A DNA stretch of 39,120 nucleotides, taken from positions 1 through 39,120 of the forward strand of contig JAFIER010000079.1 in the NCBI GenBank assembly GCA_020832465.1, read 5' to 3'. Below the pieces are notes generated by a model. The model worked only from the letters and a program-made list of their open reading frames with translations, searched no databases and had not been told where the DNA came from. Shown one piece after another: positions 16,228 to 23,394 of the stretch; positions within the stretch are counted from its first letter, which is position 1, and each line of letters opens with the position of its first letter. Position numbers and translations under genes: made by a program. The stretch is from Bernardetiaceae bacterium. Its GTDB lineage: Bacteria; Bacteroidota; Bacteroidia; Cytophagales; Bernardetiaceae.

Positions 16228-16611
16228 CTATTCTATCTTATATTGTTGTTCTTTTTTTTGTTGATTGCGGTAGCTTAGGTAAAGCCCCGTCAGAATACCA
16301 GTGCTCATACCGACTACAAAACCTTTTAAAAGTGTACTATAAGGGTGTATAGGTAGAAAAGTAGTGCTATCTTCTTTGATTTCCATTACGCCAATGGGTT
16401 CAACATGTACTCCGCCACCCATGCCACCGCTACCTTCGGAGTCATTCGCATCTTTTGAGTTGCCGAAACCGCCTCCAAAACCATAAGAAACCCGTGCTAC
16501 GGGAATAATAGTTTTGCTACGGGTCTCGATAGGCTCTCCATATACGCTACGAATCTGTGCCTTAGCTTGAATTTTAGATACAATATCGCGAAAAAAATCT
16601 TTGGTGCTCAT
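16228..16611 (-). CDS. GerW/YtfJ-family protein with a C-terminal membrane helix
   Basis: The 127 residues show the YtfJ pattern: GEPIETRSKTIIPVARVSYGF (25-45), a glycine-rich stretch GFGGGFG then SGGMGGGVHVEPIGVMEI (about 61-78). A membrane helix follows at about 95-113. The family name comes from a Bacillus spore-germination factor, but members occur in many non-sporulating bacteria, where the role is unknown. The ATG at 16611 (MSTKDFF) is preferred to one at 16671, which would add a hydrophobic, unlikely N-terminus. It stands alone. Confidence 0.85.
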   Translation of the reverse strand: MSTKDFFRDIVSKIQAKAQIRSVYGEPIETRSKTIIPVARVSYGFGGGFGNSKDANDSEGSGGMGGGVHVEPIGVMEIKEDSTTFLPIHPYSTLLKGFVVGMSTGILTGLYLSYRNQQKKEQQYKIE

Positions 16612-16795
16612 GAAAAATATGAATTTAGTATGCAAATAATTGAAATGTAGAAAATAGGCATATAGTGCCAAATTATAAAAAATTTCTACTTGAGTTATTA
16701 ACGTGAAAAAATCATTTTAGTTATAACAAAGCAAAAATCATAGCCTAAAGCTGCGACCTTGGTTTATATATTTGCTACTATACACAAATGAGTTT

Positions 16796-16828
16796 AGAAA
16801 TAACATCTATTTGAGAAATGTTATTTCT
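16796..16828. repeat. Hairpin of the AATAACATTTCT family
   Basis: AGAAATAACAT (16796-16806) pairs with ATGTTATTTCT (16818-16828). Outer text CTACTATAC (from 16775) and AATTTTCAAATG resemble the arms of the 8011-8111 element, so this is a degraded full copy. Confidence 0.6.
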
Positions 16829-16960
16829 GGACTTAATTTTCAAATGTTCGCTAGCACTAAGTAATATCCATTTGACTTATGCGTTAATATATCAAGAAGT
16901 GAAATAAAATAGAGGCATATAGCCTATATGGGTGTACGACAATTTTGCCAAATCATAATA

Positions 16961-16993
16961 AGCACTAACAGCTCTCAGCGAACTGTTAGTGCT
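16961..16993. repeat. Hairpin of the family, ACTAACAGYTC core
   Basis: AGCACTAACAGCTC pairs with GAACTGTTAGTGCT with one mismatch. The outer AGC/GCT pair differs from other copies but stays complementary. Confidence 0.6.
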
Positions 16994-17002
16994 GAAAACG
17001 AG

Positions 17003-17032
17003 CTAAGTTGATTGACCAACTTGACGTACCCC
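17003..17032 (-). repeat. Fragment of the long repeat in reverse orientation
   Basis: The text is nearly the reverse complement of the left end of the repeats at 19585 and 38808. It contains its own small hairpin AAGTTG/CAACTT. Confidence 0.6.
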
Positions 17033-17103
17033 ACTCCTAAGGTTACTACCTTACATCACAGTATGATTTTTTTATAGACTACAACAAACCGAAAATATAG
17101 AGT

Positions 17104-18411
17104 ATGTTCGATATACAAATTCAAATTGATCGCTACCTTCTTCTTCTAAGCATAATCCTTTTTGTGGGTATAAGTACGCCTCATACCACCTATGGACAAA
17201 AACTTGTAGATAAAGTTTTTCAAAATACAAAAGTAAGAGAGGTCGATACTTATGAGTTTGATAAAGCTTTTTATGGTCAGATTATGTTGCAAATACCTTT
17301 TGGCGAACGCAAAATTGCAAACCAATCGGATATATTACTAATTAAAAATCTGAATATCAAAAAAATAGAACTTGTCTATACCGCATACCCAGAAACAAGC
17401 TACCAAAATACGGGGCAGGTAAGCCTCAATAAAAAACGTTTGCAAAGCCTTTATCAGCAAGCCACTTTTTTGTTTGAAAATACAAACATAAAATGGGAAC
17501 TTGTAGCACAAGTAGGCATAAGAGAAACAGCAAAAGCTAAGAATTTATTTCACGGTTTTATTGTCTATTACGATGCCGAAGATATAAGGCGTGAGCAAAA
17601 TAATAAAAAACAACAAACAAGTACGGAAACCGAAAAACCACGCAAAACCCCAGAAATTGAAGAAAAAAAGTTTGACTATAACCCGCTTTCGCCAAGTGCA
17701 GTCAATATCAAACAAAAAAAAATAACCACAGAACCTATTGCACTACAAGCTTTTGATCGCAACTTTAAAACTTGGGGTGATAATGTTGTTGTCGTTTGTG
17801 ATTGGACTGCCAGCATGTATGGCTACGGAGAGCAAGTTTTGATTTGGTTCTTAACACAAAAAGCAGATGATATAGGTTTTATCAATCATTTTGTGTTTTT
17901 TAATGACGGAGATAGCACTCCTGATAATCAAAAAATTATTGGAAAAACAGGAGGTATATATGCCACAGAAGAAGGCACTATCGAAGAAGCACTCCTACTT
18001 ATGGAACAGTGTAGAGCAGGAGGGCAAGGAGGAGATTTTCCTGAAAATGACCTCGAAGCACTCTTATTTGCACAAGAAAAATATCCTGATGCCGATGCGC
18101 TTGTCCTTATTGCAGATAATATGGCAACCGTGAGGGATATAGCACTATTAGAAAAACTCAACAAAAAAGTACATATCATTCCAGCAAGGCTCAAAGGAGG
18201 AACTTTACATATTTTGATGAACTATATCGATATTGCCATTCATACAAAAGGTAGCCTACATACCAAAGAACAAGATATCTACCAATTAGAAGAACTCAAA
18301 GCCCTAAAAGCTGAAAAAGAGCAAGAAATAAATATGAGCAAAAAAGAACGAAAAAAAATAATCAAAAAACAAGAACGAAAAATCCGAAAAACAAAAAGGA
18401 GAAACAGATAA
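17104..18411 (+). CDS. Secreted vWA-like protein
   Basis: The 435-residue protein has a signal peptide (hydrophobic 11-23, cleavage likely after TTYG at 31). The middle is followed by a von Willebrand A-type fold: strand VVVVCDWTASMYG (228-240) supplies a MIDAS-like D233-x-T-x-S237 in place of DxSxS, with D268/D270 in FFNDGDS and a later strand ending LIADN (D338). The last 50 residues are very lysine- and glutamate-rich and coiled-coil-prone. The protein probably acts in the periplasm or at the surface in a metal-dependent contact role. It is convergent with gldF, 25 nt apart. Confidence 0.78.
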   Translation: MFDIQIQIDRYLLLLSIILFVGISTPHTTYGQKLVDKVFQNTKVREVDTYEFDKAFYGQIMLQIPFGERKIANQSDILLIKNLNIKKIELVYTAYPETSYQNTGQVSLNKKRLQSLYQQATFLFENTNIKWELVAQVGIRETAKAKNLFHGFIVYYDAEDIRREQNNKKQQTSTETEKPRKTPEIEEKKFDYNPLSPSAVNIKQKKITTEPIALQAFDRNFKTWGDNVVVVCDWTASMYGYGEQVLIWFLTQKADDIGFINHFVFFNDGDSTPDNQKIIGKTGGIYATEEGTIEEALLLMEQCRAGGQGGDFPENDLEALLFAQEKYPDADALVLIADNMATVRDIALLEKLNKKVHIIPARLKGGTLHILMNYIDIAIHTKGSLHTKEQDIYQLEELKALKAEKEQEINMSKKERKKIIKKQERKIRKTKRRNR

Positions 18412-18436
18412 CCCAAAAAGTAAATCATAAAGCACA

Positions 18437-19168
18437 TTAAGCCCAATGGCGTGAAGCCAAAACTGTTTTCGTACTATAAAGCATCACTAATATCAAACTC
18501 AAAAAATAGGTTATATTGCGCAAATCTATCAAACCCTTGCTCAAAGATTGATAATGAAAATCAATACCTAACTGACTCACAAAATATGCACCCTCCGACC
18601 AAACATCAAGACGGGAAAGAGAGGTAAAACCTTCATATAAAATAAAACAAAGAAAAACTGAAACAATAAAAGAAATAATTTGATTGTCAGTAAGCGAAGA
18701 AGCAAAAATGCCAATCGCTACAAATGCCGCTGCTAAAAGCAACAAACCAATATAAGAACCCCAAACCGCTGCCGAATCTATATTGCCAGAAGGATTTCCC
18801 AAATTATAAATGCTGTAATAATAAAGTAGCGTCGGCAAAAGTGCAAAAACAACAAGCAAAAAAGAAGCTAAATACTTACCCAAAATAATATCCCAATCCC
18901 GTAAAGGACGAGTAAAAAGCAGTTCCATAGTCCCAGCACGTTTTTCCTCTGCAAACATTCGCATCGTAATTGCTGGAATCAAAAAAAGCAATACATAAGG
19001 CGCTATCGAAAAAAAAGCATACATATCTGCAAAGCCACTATCCAAAATATTTGTCTGTGGAAAAACCCATACAAATAATCCCATAATAACCAAAAAAACA
19101 GAAATGACTACATAAGCAATAAGAGAACTCAGAAAACTACGCCATTCTTTTTTTAAAACTTCAAACAT
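18437..19168 (-). CDS. gldF: Gliding-motility ABC transporter permease GldF
   Basis: The 243 residues form about six membrane helices and carry the typical ABC-2 permease text PAITMRMFAEEKRAGTMELL (about 60-79) followed by LGKYLASF. Sequence and length match GldF, which with GldG and the ATPase GldA is tied to gliding in Flavobacterium. In those genomes gldG follows gldF directly; here the downstream neighbour is the convergent vWA gene, so gldF stands alone. A more general ABC-2 exporter permease is the alternative. Confidence 0.88.
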   Translation of the reverse strand: MFEVLKKEWRSFLSSLIAYVVISVFLVIMGLFVWVFPQTNILDSGFADMYAFFSIAPYVLLFLIPAITMRMFAEEKRAGTMELLFTRPLRDWDIILGKYLASFLLVVFALLPTLLYYYSIYNLGNPSGNIDSAAVWGSYIGLLLLAAAFVAIGIFASSLTDNQIISFIVSVFLCFILYEGFTSLSRLDVWSEGAYFVSQLGIDFHYQSLSKGLIDLRNITYFLSLILVMLYSTKTVLASRHWA

Positions 19169-19212
19169 AAAAATTTTTTATTTGCATTTTACTAATTAGC
19201 TATAATTTCACC

Positions 19213-19238
19213 CACTACCATAACAAACTATGGTAGTG
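19213..19238. repeat. Hairpin upstream of gldF
   Basis: CACTACCATA (19213-19222) pairs perfectly with TATGGTAGTG (19229-19238). It lies 45 nt before the gldF start codon, so it could be an operator or a 5' leader hairpin. Confidence 0.45.
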
Positions 19239-19257
19239 TATAACAAGTAATGCTTAG

Positions 19258-19286
19258 AACTAACAGTTCTTTGAGAACTGTTAGTT
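19258..19286. repeat. Hairpin of the family, ACTAACAGTTCT core
   Basis: AACTAACAGTTCT pairs perfectly with AGAACTGTTAGTT around TTG, a 13-bp stem in intergenic DNA without an adjacent gene end. Confidence 0.7.
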
Positions 19287-19584
19287 TTGAAAGACTTTGA
19301 GCATTACATCTTTAAGACTACCCAAACTATAAGAGGAAAACCATAGCATAGAAAAAAATAGCCCACAAGCTCAAAGCAAAAGCAATAAGCTTGATTACGT
19401 ACCCTCAAAAATAAGTAGAATTATTTAGATTTTGAACATAAAGCGCGCTTTATATTAAACATTATCACTTTTAAGAAAAGCAAAGCTAACCCCACTTAAA
19501 AACTCACCGTTTTCGAAAAACAGAAAACTCTAATCCGTTTTATAGTACAAAACCCTTACCCAAGCAGATAATCAATCAAATGGG

Positions 19585-19782
19585 GTGTACGTCAAGTTGG
19601 TAAATCAACTTAGATAGTTTCAGCCTTCACAGTTTTTTAAGCTGTAGCCCAAAGCTCCAGCTTCGGAAGTGGCTTATAACGAAGCTGGTGCTTCGTACTA
19701 CAGGCAGTAAAGATATTAGATGTCAAATTTTTAGAAATGACATTTCTGACAGAAAACATGTCTTTGAGACAGGTTATTTCTA
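19585..19782 (+). repeat. Long dispersed repeat, copy 1
   Basis: It starts at GTGTACGTCAAGTTGGTAAA, runs through TTTCAGCCTTCACAG and AACGAAGCTGG, and ends near TAAAGATATTAGATGT at about 19722, followed by a degenerate family hairpin (19733-19782). It aligns with 38808-38959. The complementary right arm found in the second copy is missing here. Confidence 0.7.
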
Positions 19783-19849
19783 TATGGAATCTTCAATAAA
19801 GACTAAAAAACTTTACCATAGCCGTTTTCTTTTTTACAAATATTATCGC

Positions 19850-19857
19850 TAAATTTG
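19850..19857 (+). promoter_or_regulatory. -7 element upstream of the cysN leader
   Basis: TAAATTTG fits TAnnTTTG and lies 12 nt before the short leader frame at 19869. It is the only such box I found before cysN. Confidence 0.35.
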
Positions 19858-19868
19858 TTATAACCATA

Positions 19869-19940
19869 ATGACAGGAGCTTTTCAACTCATAGAAACACT
19901 ATGTTTTCTGGCTTGCACTTACAAATGTATAGCCTCATAG
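19869..19940 (+). CDS. Possible cysteine-containing leader peptide of cysN
   Basis: A 23-codon frame encodes MTGAFQLIETLCFLACTYKC then IAS, with three cysteine codons in nine. It follows a promoter-like box and contains an inverted repeat, ACACTATG (19896-19903) with CATAGTGT (19936-19943), around the cysteine codons. Ribosome stalling at cysteine codons would alter that stem, so it could attenuate cysN. This is speculative; chance is a real alternative for a frame this short. Confidence 0.25.
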   Translation: MTGAFQLIETLCFLACTYKCIAS

Positions 19941-20125
19941 TGTAATCAAAAGAAGCACCTGCCTTTTTTTAACTTCAAAAAATTGTCTAAAAACATGAGA
20001 CATTACTATGTTTAGCAAGCAGTACTCATCGTTCTGGCAGAACTTTTAATGCTAATTGCTACAAGCAAAACTATCAAATCAAATAGTAAAGCAAACGTAA
20101 TAATGTCGGTTAAACCTCAAAAAAA

Positions 20126-21379
20126 ATGAAAGATATATTGCGATTTATCACAGCAGGTAGCGTCGACGACGGCAAAAGTACGCTCATTGGTAGGCTACTC
20201 TACGATAGCCACTCCATATTTGATGACCAATTAGAAGCCATTGAGCGAGCTTCGCGCCAAAAAAATAATGACGAAATAGATTTGGCTTTGCTTACCGATG
20301 GTTTGAAAGCCGAGCGAGAGCAGGGGATTACGATTGATGTCGCTTACAAATATTTTCATACGCCGAAGCGCAAATTTATTATCGCCGATACGCCTGGGCA
20401 CGTGCAATACACACGCAATATGTTTACTGGGGCATCAAACTGCGAACTCGCCATTATCCTTATCGATGCGCGTCATGGCGTAATTGAGCAGACTCGCAGA
20501 CATAGCTTTTTGTGTCATTTGCTGGGGATTAAGCATTTTGTAGTGGCGATAAATAAAATGGATTTGGTTGATTACTCCGAAGACCGTTTTTATGAAATTG
20601 TGCGTGAGTTTGCCAAAATTACAGAAAAAATCAATGTACCCAATATAAATTTTATTCCTATTTCGGCACTCAAAGGCGATAATGTAGTGTCAGTAGCGCA
20701 AGAAAATATGCCTTGGTACAGCGGCAGTAGCCTTTTAGAATTTTTGGAAGAGATAGATACTGATACAGCAGTAGAAATGCAAAAAGACCGTTTTCAGGTG
20801 CAATACGTAATTCGTCCACAGACCGATGAGCTACACGATTATCGCGGCTATGCGGGTACGGTTTTGAGTGGGTGCTATAGTGTAGGCGATGAAATTATGG
20901 TTCAGCCTTCCGGACTTACAAGCCGTATTCGCAGCATCGAGATTGGTGGTAAGCCTTTGTTAGAAGCGCAAGCGGGGCGTTCGATTACGATTTTATTGGA
21001 AGATGACATTGATATAAGTCGGGGGGATTGGCTCGTAAAAGCGAGTGCGCCTTCTCAGGTAACTCGTCAGATAGAAGCCGATATTTGCTGGATGGATACG
21101 CAGGCTTTGGATTTGAGCAATAAATACATCTTACAAAAGCAAAGTCGCACGGTGCGTTGTTTAATCAAGGATATTTTGCACCGCATAGATATTCAAACCT
21201 TAGGTGAAGAGTTACAAACATCTACTTTGACTTTGAACGATATTGCACGCATACGATTGCGCACAGCAGAGGATTTACTCTGGGACAGCTACGATGAAAA
21301 TCCCCAAAATGGTGCTTTTATTTTGATTGATGAGCACACCAATCAAACCGTAGCCGCAGGAATGTGTAGGGCTGTGTAG
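20126..21379 (+). CDS. cysN: Sulfate adenylyltransferase subunit 1 (CysN GTPase)
   Basis: This regulatory GTPase subunit drives APS formation by CysD. The 417 residues resemble an elongation factor: P-loop GSVDDGKS (11-18), EQGITID (65-71), DTPGH (88-92) and NKMD (143-146), followed by the beta-barrel domains. No CysC kinase is fused at the C-terminus, consistent with direct APS reduction by the cysH product. Its usual neighbour cysD is about 18 kb away and on the other strand. A hairpin-type terminator follows 17 nt after the stop. Confidence 0.96.
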   Translation: MKDILRFITAGSVDDGKSTLIGRLLYDSHSIFDDQLEAIERASRQKNNDEIDLALLTDGLKAEREQGITIDVAYKYFHTPKRKFIIADTPGHVQYTRNMFTGASNCELAIILIDARHGVIEQTRRHSFLCHLLGIKHFVVAINKMDLVDYSEDRFYEIVREFAKITEKINVPNINFIPISALKGDNVVSVAQENMPWYSGSSLLEFLEEIDTDTAVEMQKDRFQVQYVIRPQTDELHDYRGYAGTVLSGCYSVGDEIMVQPSGLTSRIRSIEIGGKPLLEAQAGRSITILLEDDIDISRGDWLVKASAPSQVTRQIEADICWMDTQALDLSNKYILQKQSRTVRCLIKDILHRIDIQTLGEELQTSTLTLNDIARIRLRTAEDLLWDSYDENPQNGAFILIDEHTNQTVAAGMCRAV

Positions 21380-21395
21380 TTTTTTTGGGAGATTA

Positions 21396-21434
21396 CAAAG
21401 CACTAACGTTTTTTTGAGAAATGTTAGTGCTTTG
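21396..21434 (+). terminator. Terminator hairpin of cysN
   Basis: CAAAGCACTAAC (21396-21407) pairs with GTTAGTGCTTTG (21423-21434), with a T-rich loop and the partial core AGAAATGTTAGT. It belongs to the hairpin family. Confidence 0.65.
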
Positions 21435-21453
21435 AGTGAAGTTGACTTACGTG

Positions 21454-21498
21454 GTGTCTGGTTCTCAAACCAGACACACACGGTTTCTTAAAACCGTG
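21454..21498. repeat. Two hairpins in tandem
   Basis: GTGTCTGGTT/AACCAGACAC (21454-21463, 21468-21477) is followed at once by CACGGTTT/AAACCGTG (21479-21486, 21491-21498). Both are perfect. They lie between convergent cysN and the next gene, so they may stop transcription from the latter. The second resembles the terminator at 5811-5828. Confidence 0.65.
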
Positions 21499-21545
21499 CT
21501 GAATGTTTTGATGCTAATAAGTCCTTTTTGATAAACCGCTCCTTA

Positions 21546-22739
21546 TTAAGGATATAATTCCATAGCTTTGAAACGCTTTTCTTTTGCATCTACATTATGA
21601 AAATTATCTATGTCAAATGGCATAGTCTCTAATTTTTTGAAAGCGTCATAGAGAGCTTCATTTTTATTTACGCCTTCTTGTTTGGCTAATATACCTACAA
21701 TTAAAATGCTTCGTTGAATATCTATATTATCTGTTTTAATTTCTTTATGCTGCCCCAGATTTAAAAGAAATATATTACGCTTATTATAAATATTAGCAAA
21801 GCAATCTGCTAATGTTTTAGCTCTTTCGTAGGCAATTTTACTATTTCGTTCAGGTCCGTAAGGCTCTTGACAAGCATTACCTACTGCAATAACACCTTCT
21901 CTCAACCAAATTCTATGCAGGAGAGAATATTTACTAAGGATAAAGCTACAAATATCTTGCTGCATGCCATTAATTTCTGCATTATAAATAGAAGTAGTAT
22001 TATGAGCTGTCCAATAATGACTTCTATCCACAATTATTATAGAAAAGCGTGCTATTCTTCCACTACTATCCTGCCCTTCTTCAATGAAATATTTAAAACG
22101 TTTCTCGATTTCTTTTAATTCATTTTCTTCTAAGTCAAGTTGAAAACTCTCTTGTTTACGACCATTATTAGGCACAACATAAGAAGTATCAACGCCAAGT
22201 ACTTTTATATTGAAGCGTAGCGTATCTAATCCTTCCTCAACTCTAAAATTATAAGTTTTGTTACTGAATTTGCCTGACTCTGTGCTACCCGCAAGATTAA
22301 CCTCCAAACCTCCTAAGGGCTTTTGCTGTTTATCTATAACTAATAATGATATTTTTTGATAATAAGTATTTGATTGTGAACAATATAATGGTGTTGTTAA
22401 TAATAAATATACTGAATATACTAAAAAAACAATACTAAGTGGTACAATTATCTTATCAAAGTAGGGTAGCGAAGGTGGTGAGTACGAATGGTTCTCTTGA
22501 CTATCAGCTTCTTCTGCTCCGTTTCTGTCATTAAAAAGACTTTTATCGACTTCTTTTGCAAATATTCTCAGTTGCTGTGCAAAGTTATGAGATTCTTTGC
22601 CAGCCATAAACCTACCTCGATGTTCCTCATGAGTTGTTTTCAAATGCTTAGGTATTTCTACCTTATCCATTTCTTCAAAATAGCCAGCATAATTAGCATT
22701 TTCAAGGCATTTCAAGGCATTTTCGATATGAGGATTCAT
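21546..22739 (-). CDS. Membrane protein with effector-associated-like and OmpA-like regions
   Basis: I do not recognise a named family. The 397 residues start with a short helical domain (about 1-68; ENALKCLENANYAGYFEEMD ... EEHRGRFMAGK ... FAQQLRIFAKEV) whose pattern resembles the effector-associated domains (EADs) that couple receptors and effectors in bacterial conflict systems. One membrane helix follows (about 97-116), then a beta-rich segment with KPLGGLEVNL (140-149), and a C-terminal domain whose VGNAC-x-EPYG-x-ERN ... ERAKTLADCF ... QRSILIVG order (about 286-349) recalls OmpA-like or peptidoglycan-binding domains. Both domain calls are inferences. It borders the defence-like gene block. 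Confidence 0.72.
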   Translation of the reverse strand: MNPHIENALKCLENANYAGYFEEMDKVEIPKHLKTTHEEHRGRFMAGKESHNFAQQLRIFAKEVDKSLFNDRNGAEEADSQENHSYSPPSLPYFDKIIVPLSIVFLVYSVYLLLTTPLYCSQSNTYYQKISLLVIDKQQKPLGGLEVNLAGSTESGKFSNKTYNFRVEEGLDTLRFNIKVLGVDTSYVVPNNGRKQESFQLDLEENELKEIEKRFKYFIEEGQDSSGRIARFSIIIVDRSHYWTAHNTTSIYNAEINGMQQDICSFILSKYSLLHRIWLREGVIAVGNACQEPYGPERNSKIAYERAKTLADCFANIYNKRNIFLLNLGQHKEIKTDNIDIQRSILIVGILAKQEGVNKNEALYDAFKKLETMPFDIDNFHNVDAKEKRFKAMELYP

Positions 22740-22817
22740 ACTATAAGTTGTTGTTTTTCTTATGGCATTTATAAAGTTTATAATAAACGCAAAAAAATCA
22801 AAAAAGATTTAGATTTT

Positions 22818-22851
22818 GAGATTTTTTTTGTATCGATACTTGCAAAATCTC
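22818..22851. promoter_or_regulatory. Nested palindromes upstream of the 397-residue gene
   Basis: GAGATTTT and AAAATCTC (22818-22825, 22844-22851) enclose the 10-bp palindrome GTATCGATAC (22830-22839). About 80 nt before the start codon, it could be a repressor site. Confidence 0.35.
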
Positions 22852-22864
22852 ATAAGTGAGGGAC

Positions 22865-23108
22865 TTAGAAAGAATCCTGAAAATCCTAAAATCCCGTGAA
22901 TCCTGATTCAGACAAATTTAGATTCAAAAAATCCACGATAGGGATTTTTAAGAAACCTGTAAGCAGTCGAAGACCCTACGAGTGGTTAGAAAGAATCCTG
23001 AAAATCCTAAAATCCCGCAAATCCTGATTCAGACAAATTTAGATTCAAAAAATCCACGATAGGGATTTTTGAGAAACCTATAAGCAGTCGAAGACCCTAC
23101 GAGTGGTT
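22865..23108 (+). repeat. Dispersed repeat, two tandem 121-bp units
   Basis: Units 22865-22985 and 22986-23108 differ at only a few positions. Each has a period-9 array (ATCCTGAAA-like), GATTCAGACAAATTTA, then CCACGATAGGG ... GTCGAAGAC ... CCCTACGAGTGG, which can fold into a stem. The right edge overlaps the TGA stop of the 72-residue gene by one base. Confidence 0.85.
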
Positions 23109-23326
23109 CACTTCCTCAATCGCTTATACAGTTCCAGCAGCGTATCGTTTTCTTTTTGGCGTGTAGCTTGCCAAAACTCGAGTCCTGTTTGGCGATTTTG
23201 GGCAATCATTTTTTTAAAATATTCGAATACAAAAGTTTCAAAATCTAAAACTAAGGCTTGGCTGCGCCAATACTTGAGCAAACTGATGTATATCCAATCG
23301 TTTTGATTTATATTTTTTTGTGTCAT
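23108..23326 (-). CDS. Small unknown protein downstream of the methyltransferase
   Basis: The 72 residues start MTQKNINQNDWIYISLLKYW, and look like a compact helical, charged protein (ending LLELYKRLRK). Codon use and start resemble the neighbouring gene. It runs in the same direction as the nuclease-methyltransferase gene, 68 nt downstream and past a strong hairpin, and its stop touches the repeat, so it seems to belong to that module. A small accessory or antitoxin-like role is possible but not shown. Confidence 0.6.
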   Translation of the reverse strand: MTQKNINQNDWIYISLLKYWRSQALVLDFETFVFEYFKKMIAQNRQTGLEFWQATRQKENDTLLELYKRLRK

Positions 23327-23343
23327 ATCGTTTTAAGTTTTGT

Positions 23344-23390
23344 ATTTTTCATAACTAACAGTTCTGGCAGAACTGTTAGTTATGAAAAAT
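23344..23390. terminator. Perfect 22-bp hairpin after the nuclease-methyltransferase gene
   Basis: Arms 23344-23365 and 23369-23390 are fully complementary around GGC. The core is ACTAACAGTTCT; the outer ATTTTTCATA is unlike other copies. It begins 5 nt after the stop codon at 23395. Confidence 0.8.
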
Positions 23391-23394
23391 CATC

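Larger units (their letters stand above)
16612..17103. other. Non-coding region with three repeat copies
   Basis: There is no gene. It holds a composite repeat (about 16775-16850, core hairpin 16796-16828), a second hairpin (16961-16993) and a reverse-oriented fragment of the long repeat (17003-17032). No TAnnTTTG box was seen before the next gene. Confidence 0.5.
19169..19849. other. Long non-coding region upstream of the cysN leader
   Basis: No gene is supported between gldF and the cysN leader. The contents are the hairpins at 19213-19238 and 19258-19286 and the long repeat 19585-19782; the rest is AT-rich without visible signals. Confidence 0.5.

Noticed and set aside
22865-23108. CRISPR-like array because of the tandem 121-bp units
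   Set aside because: Only two units, no short repeat-spacer alternation and no cas genes; it is a dispersed repeat.
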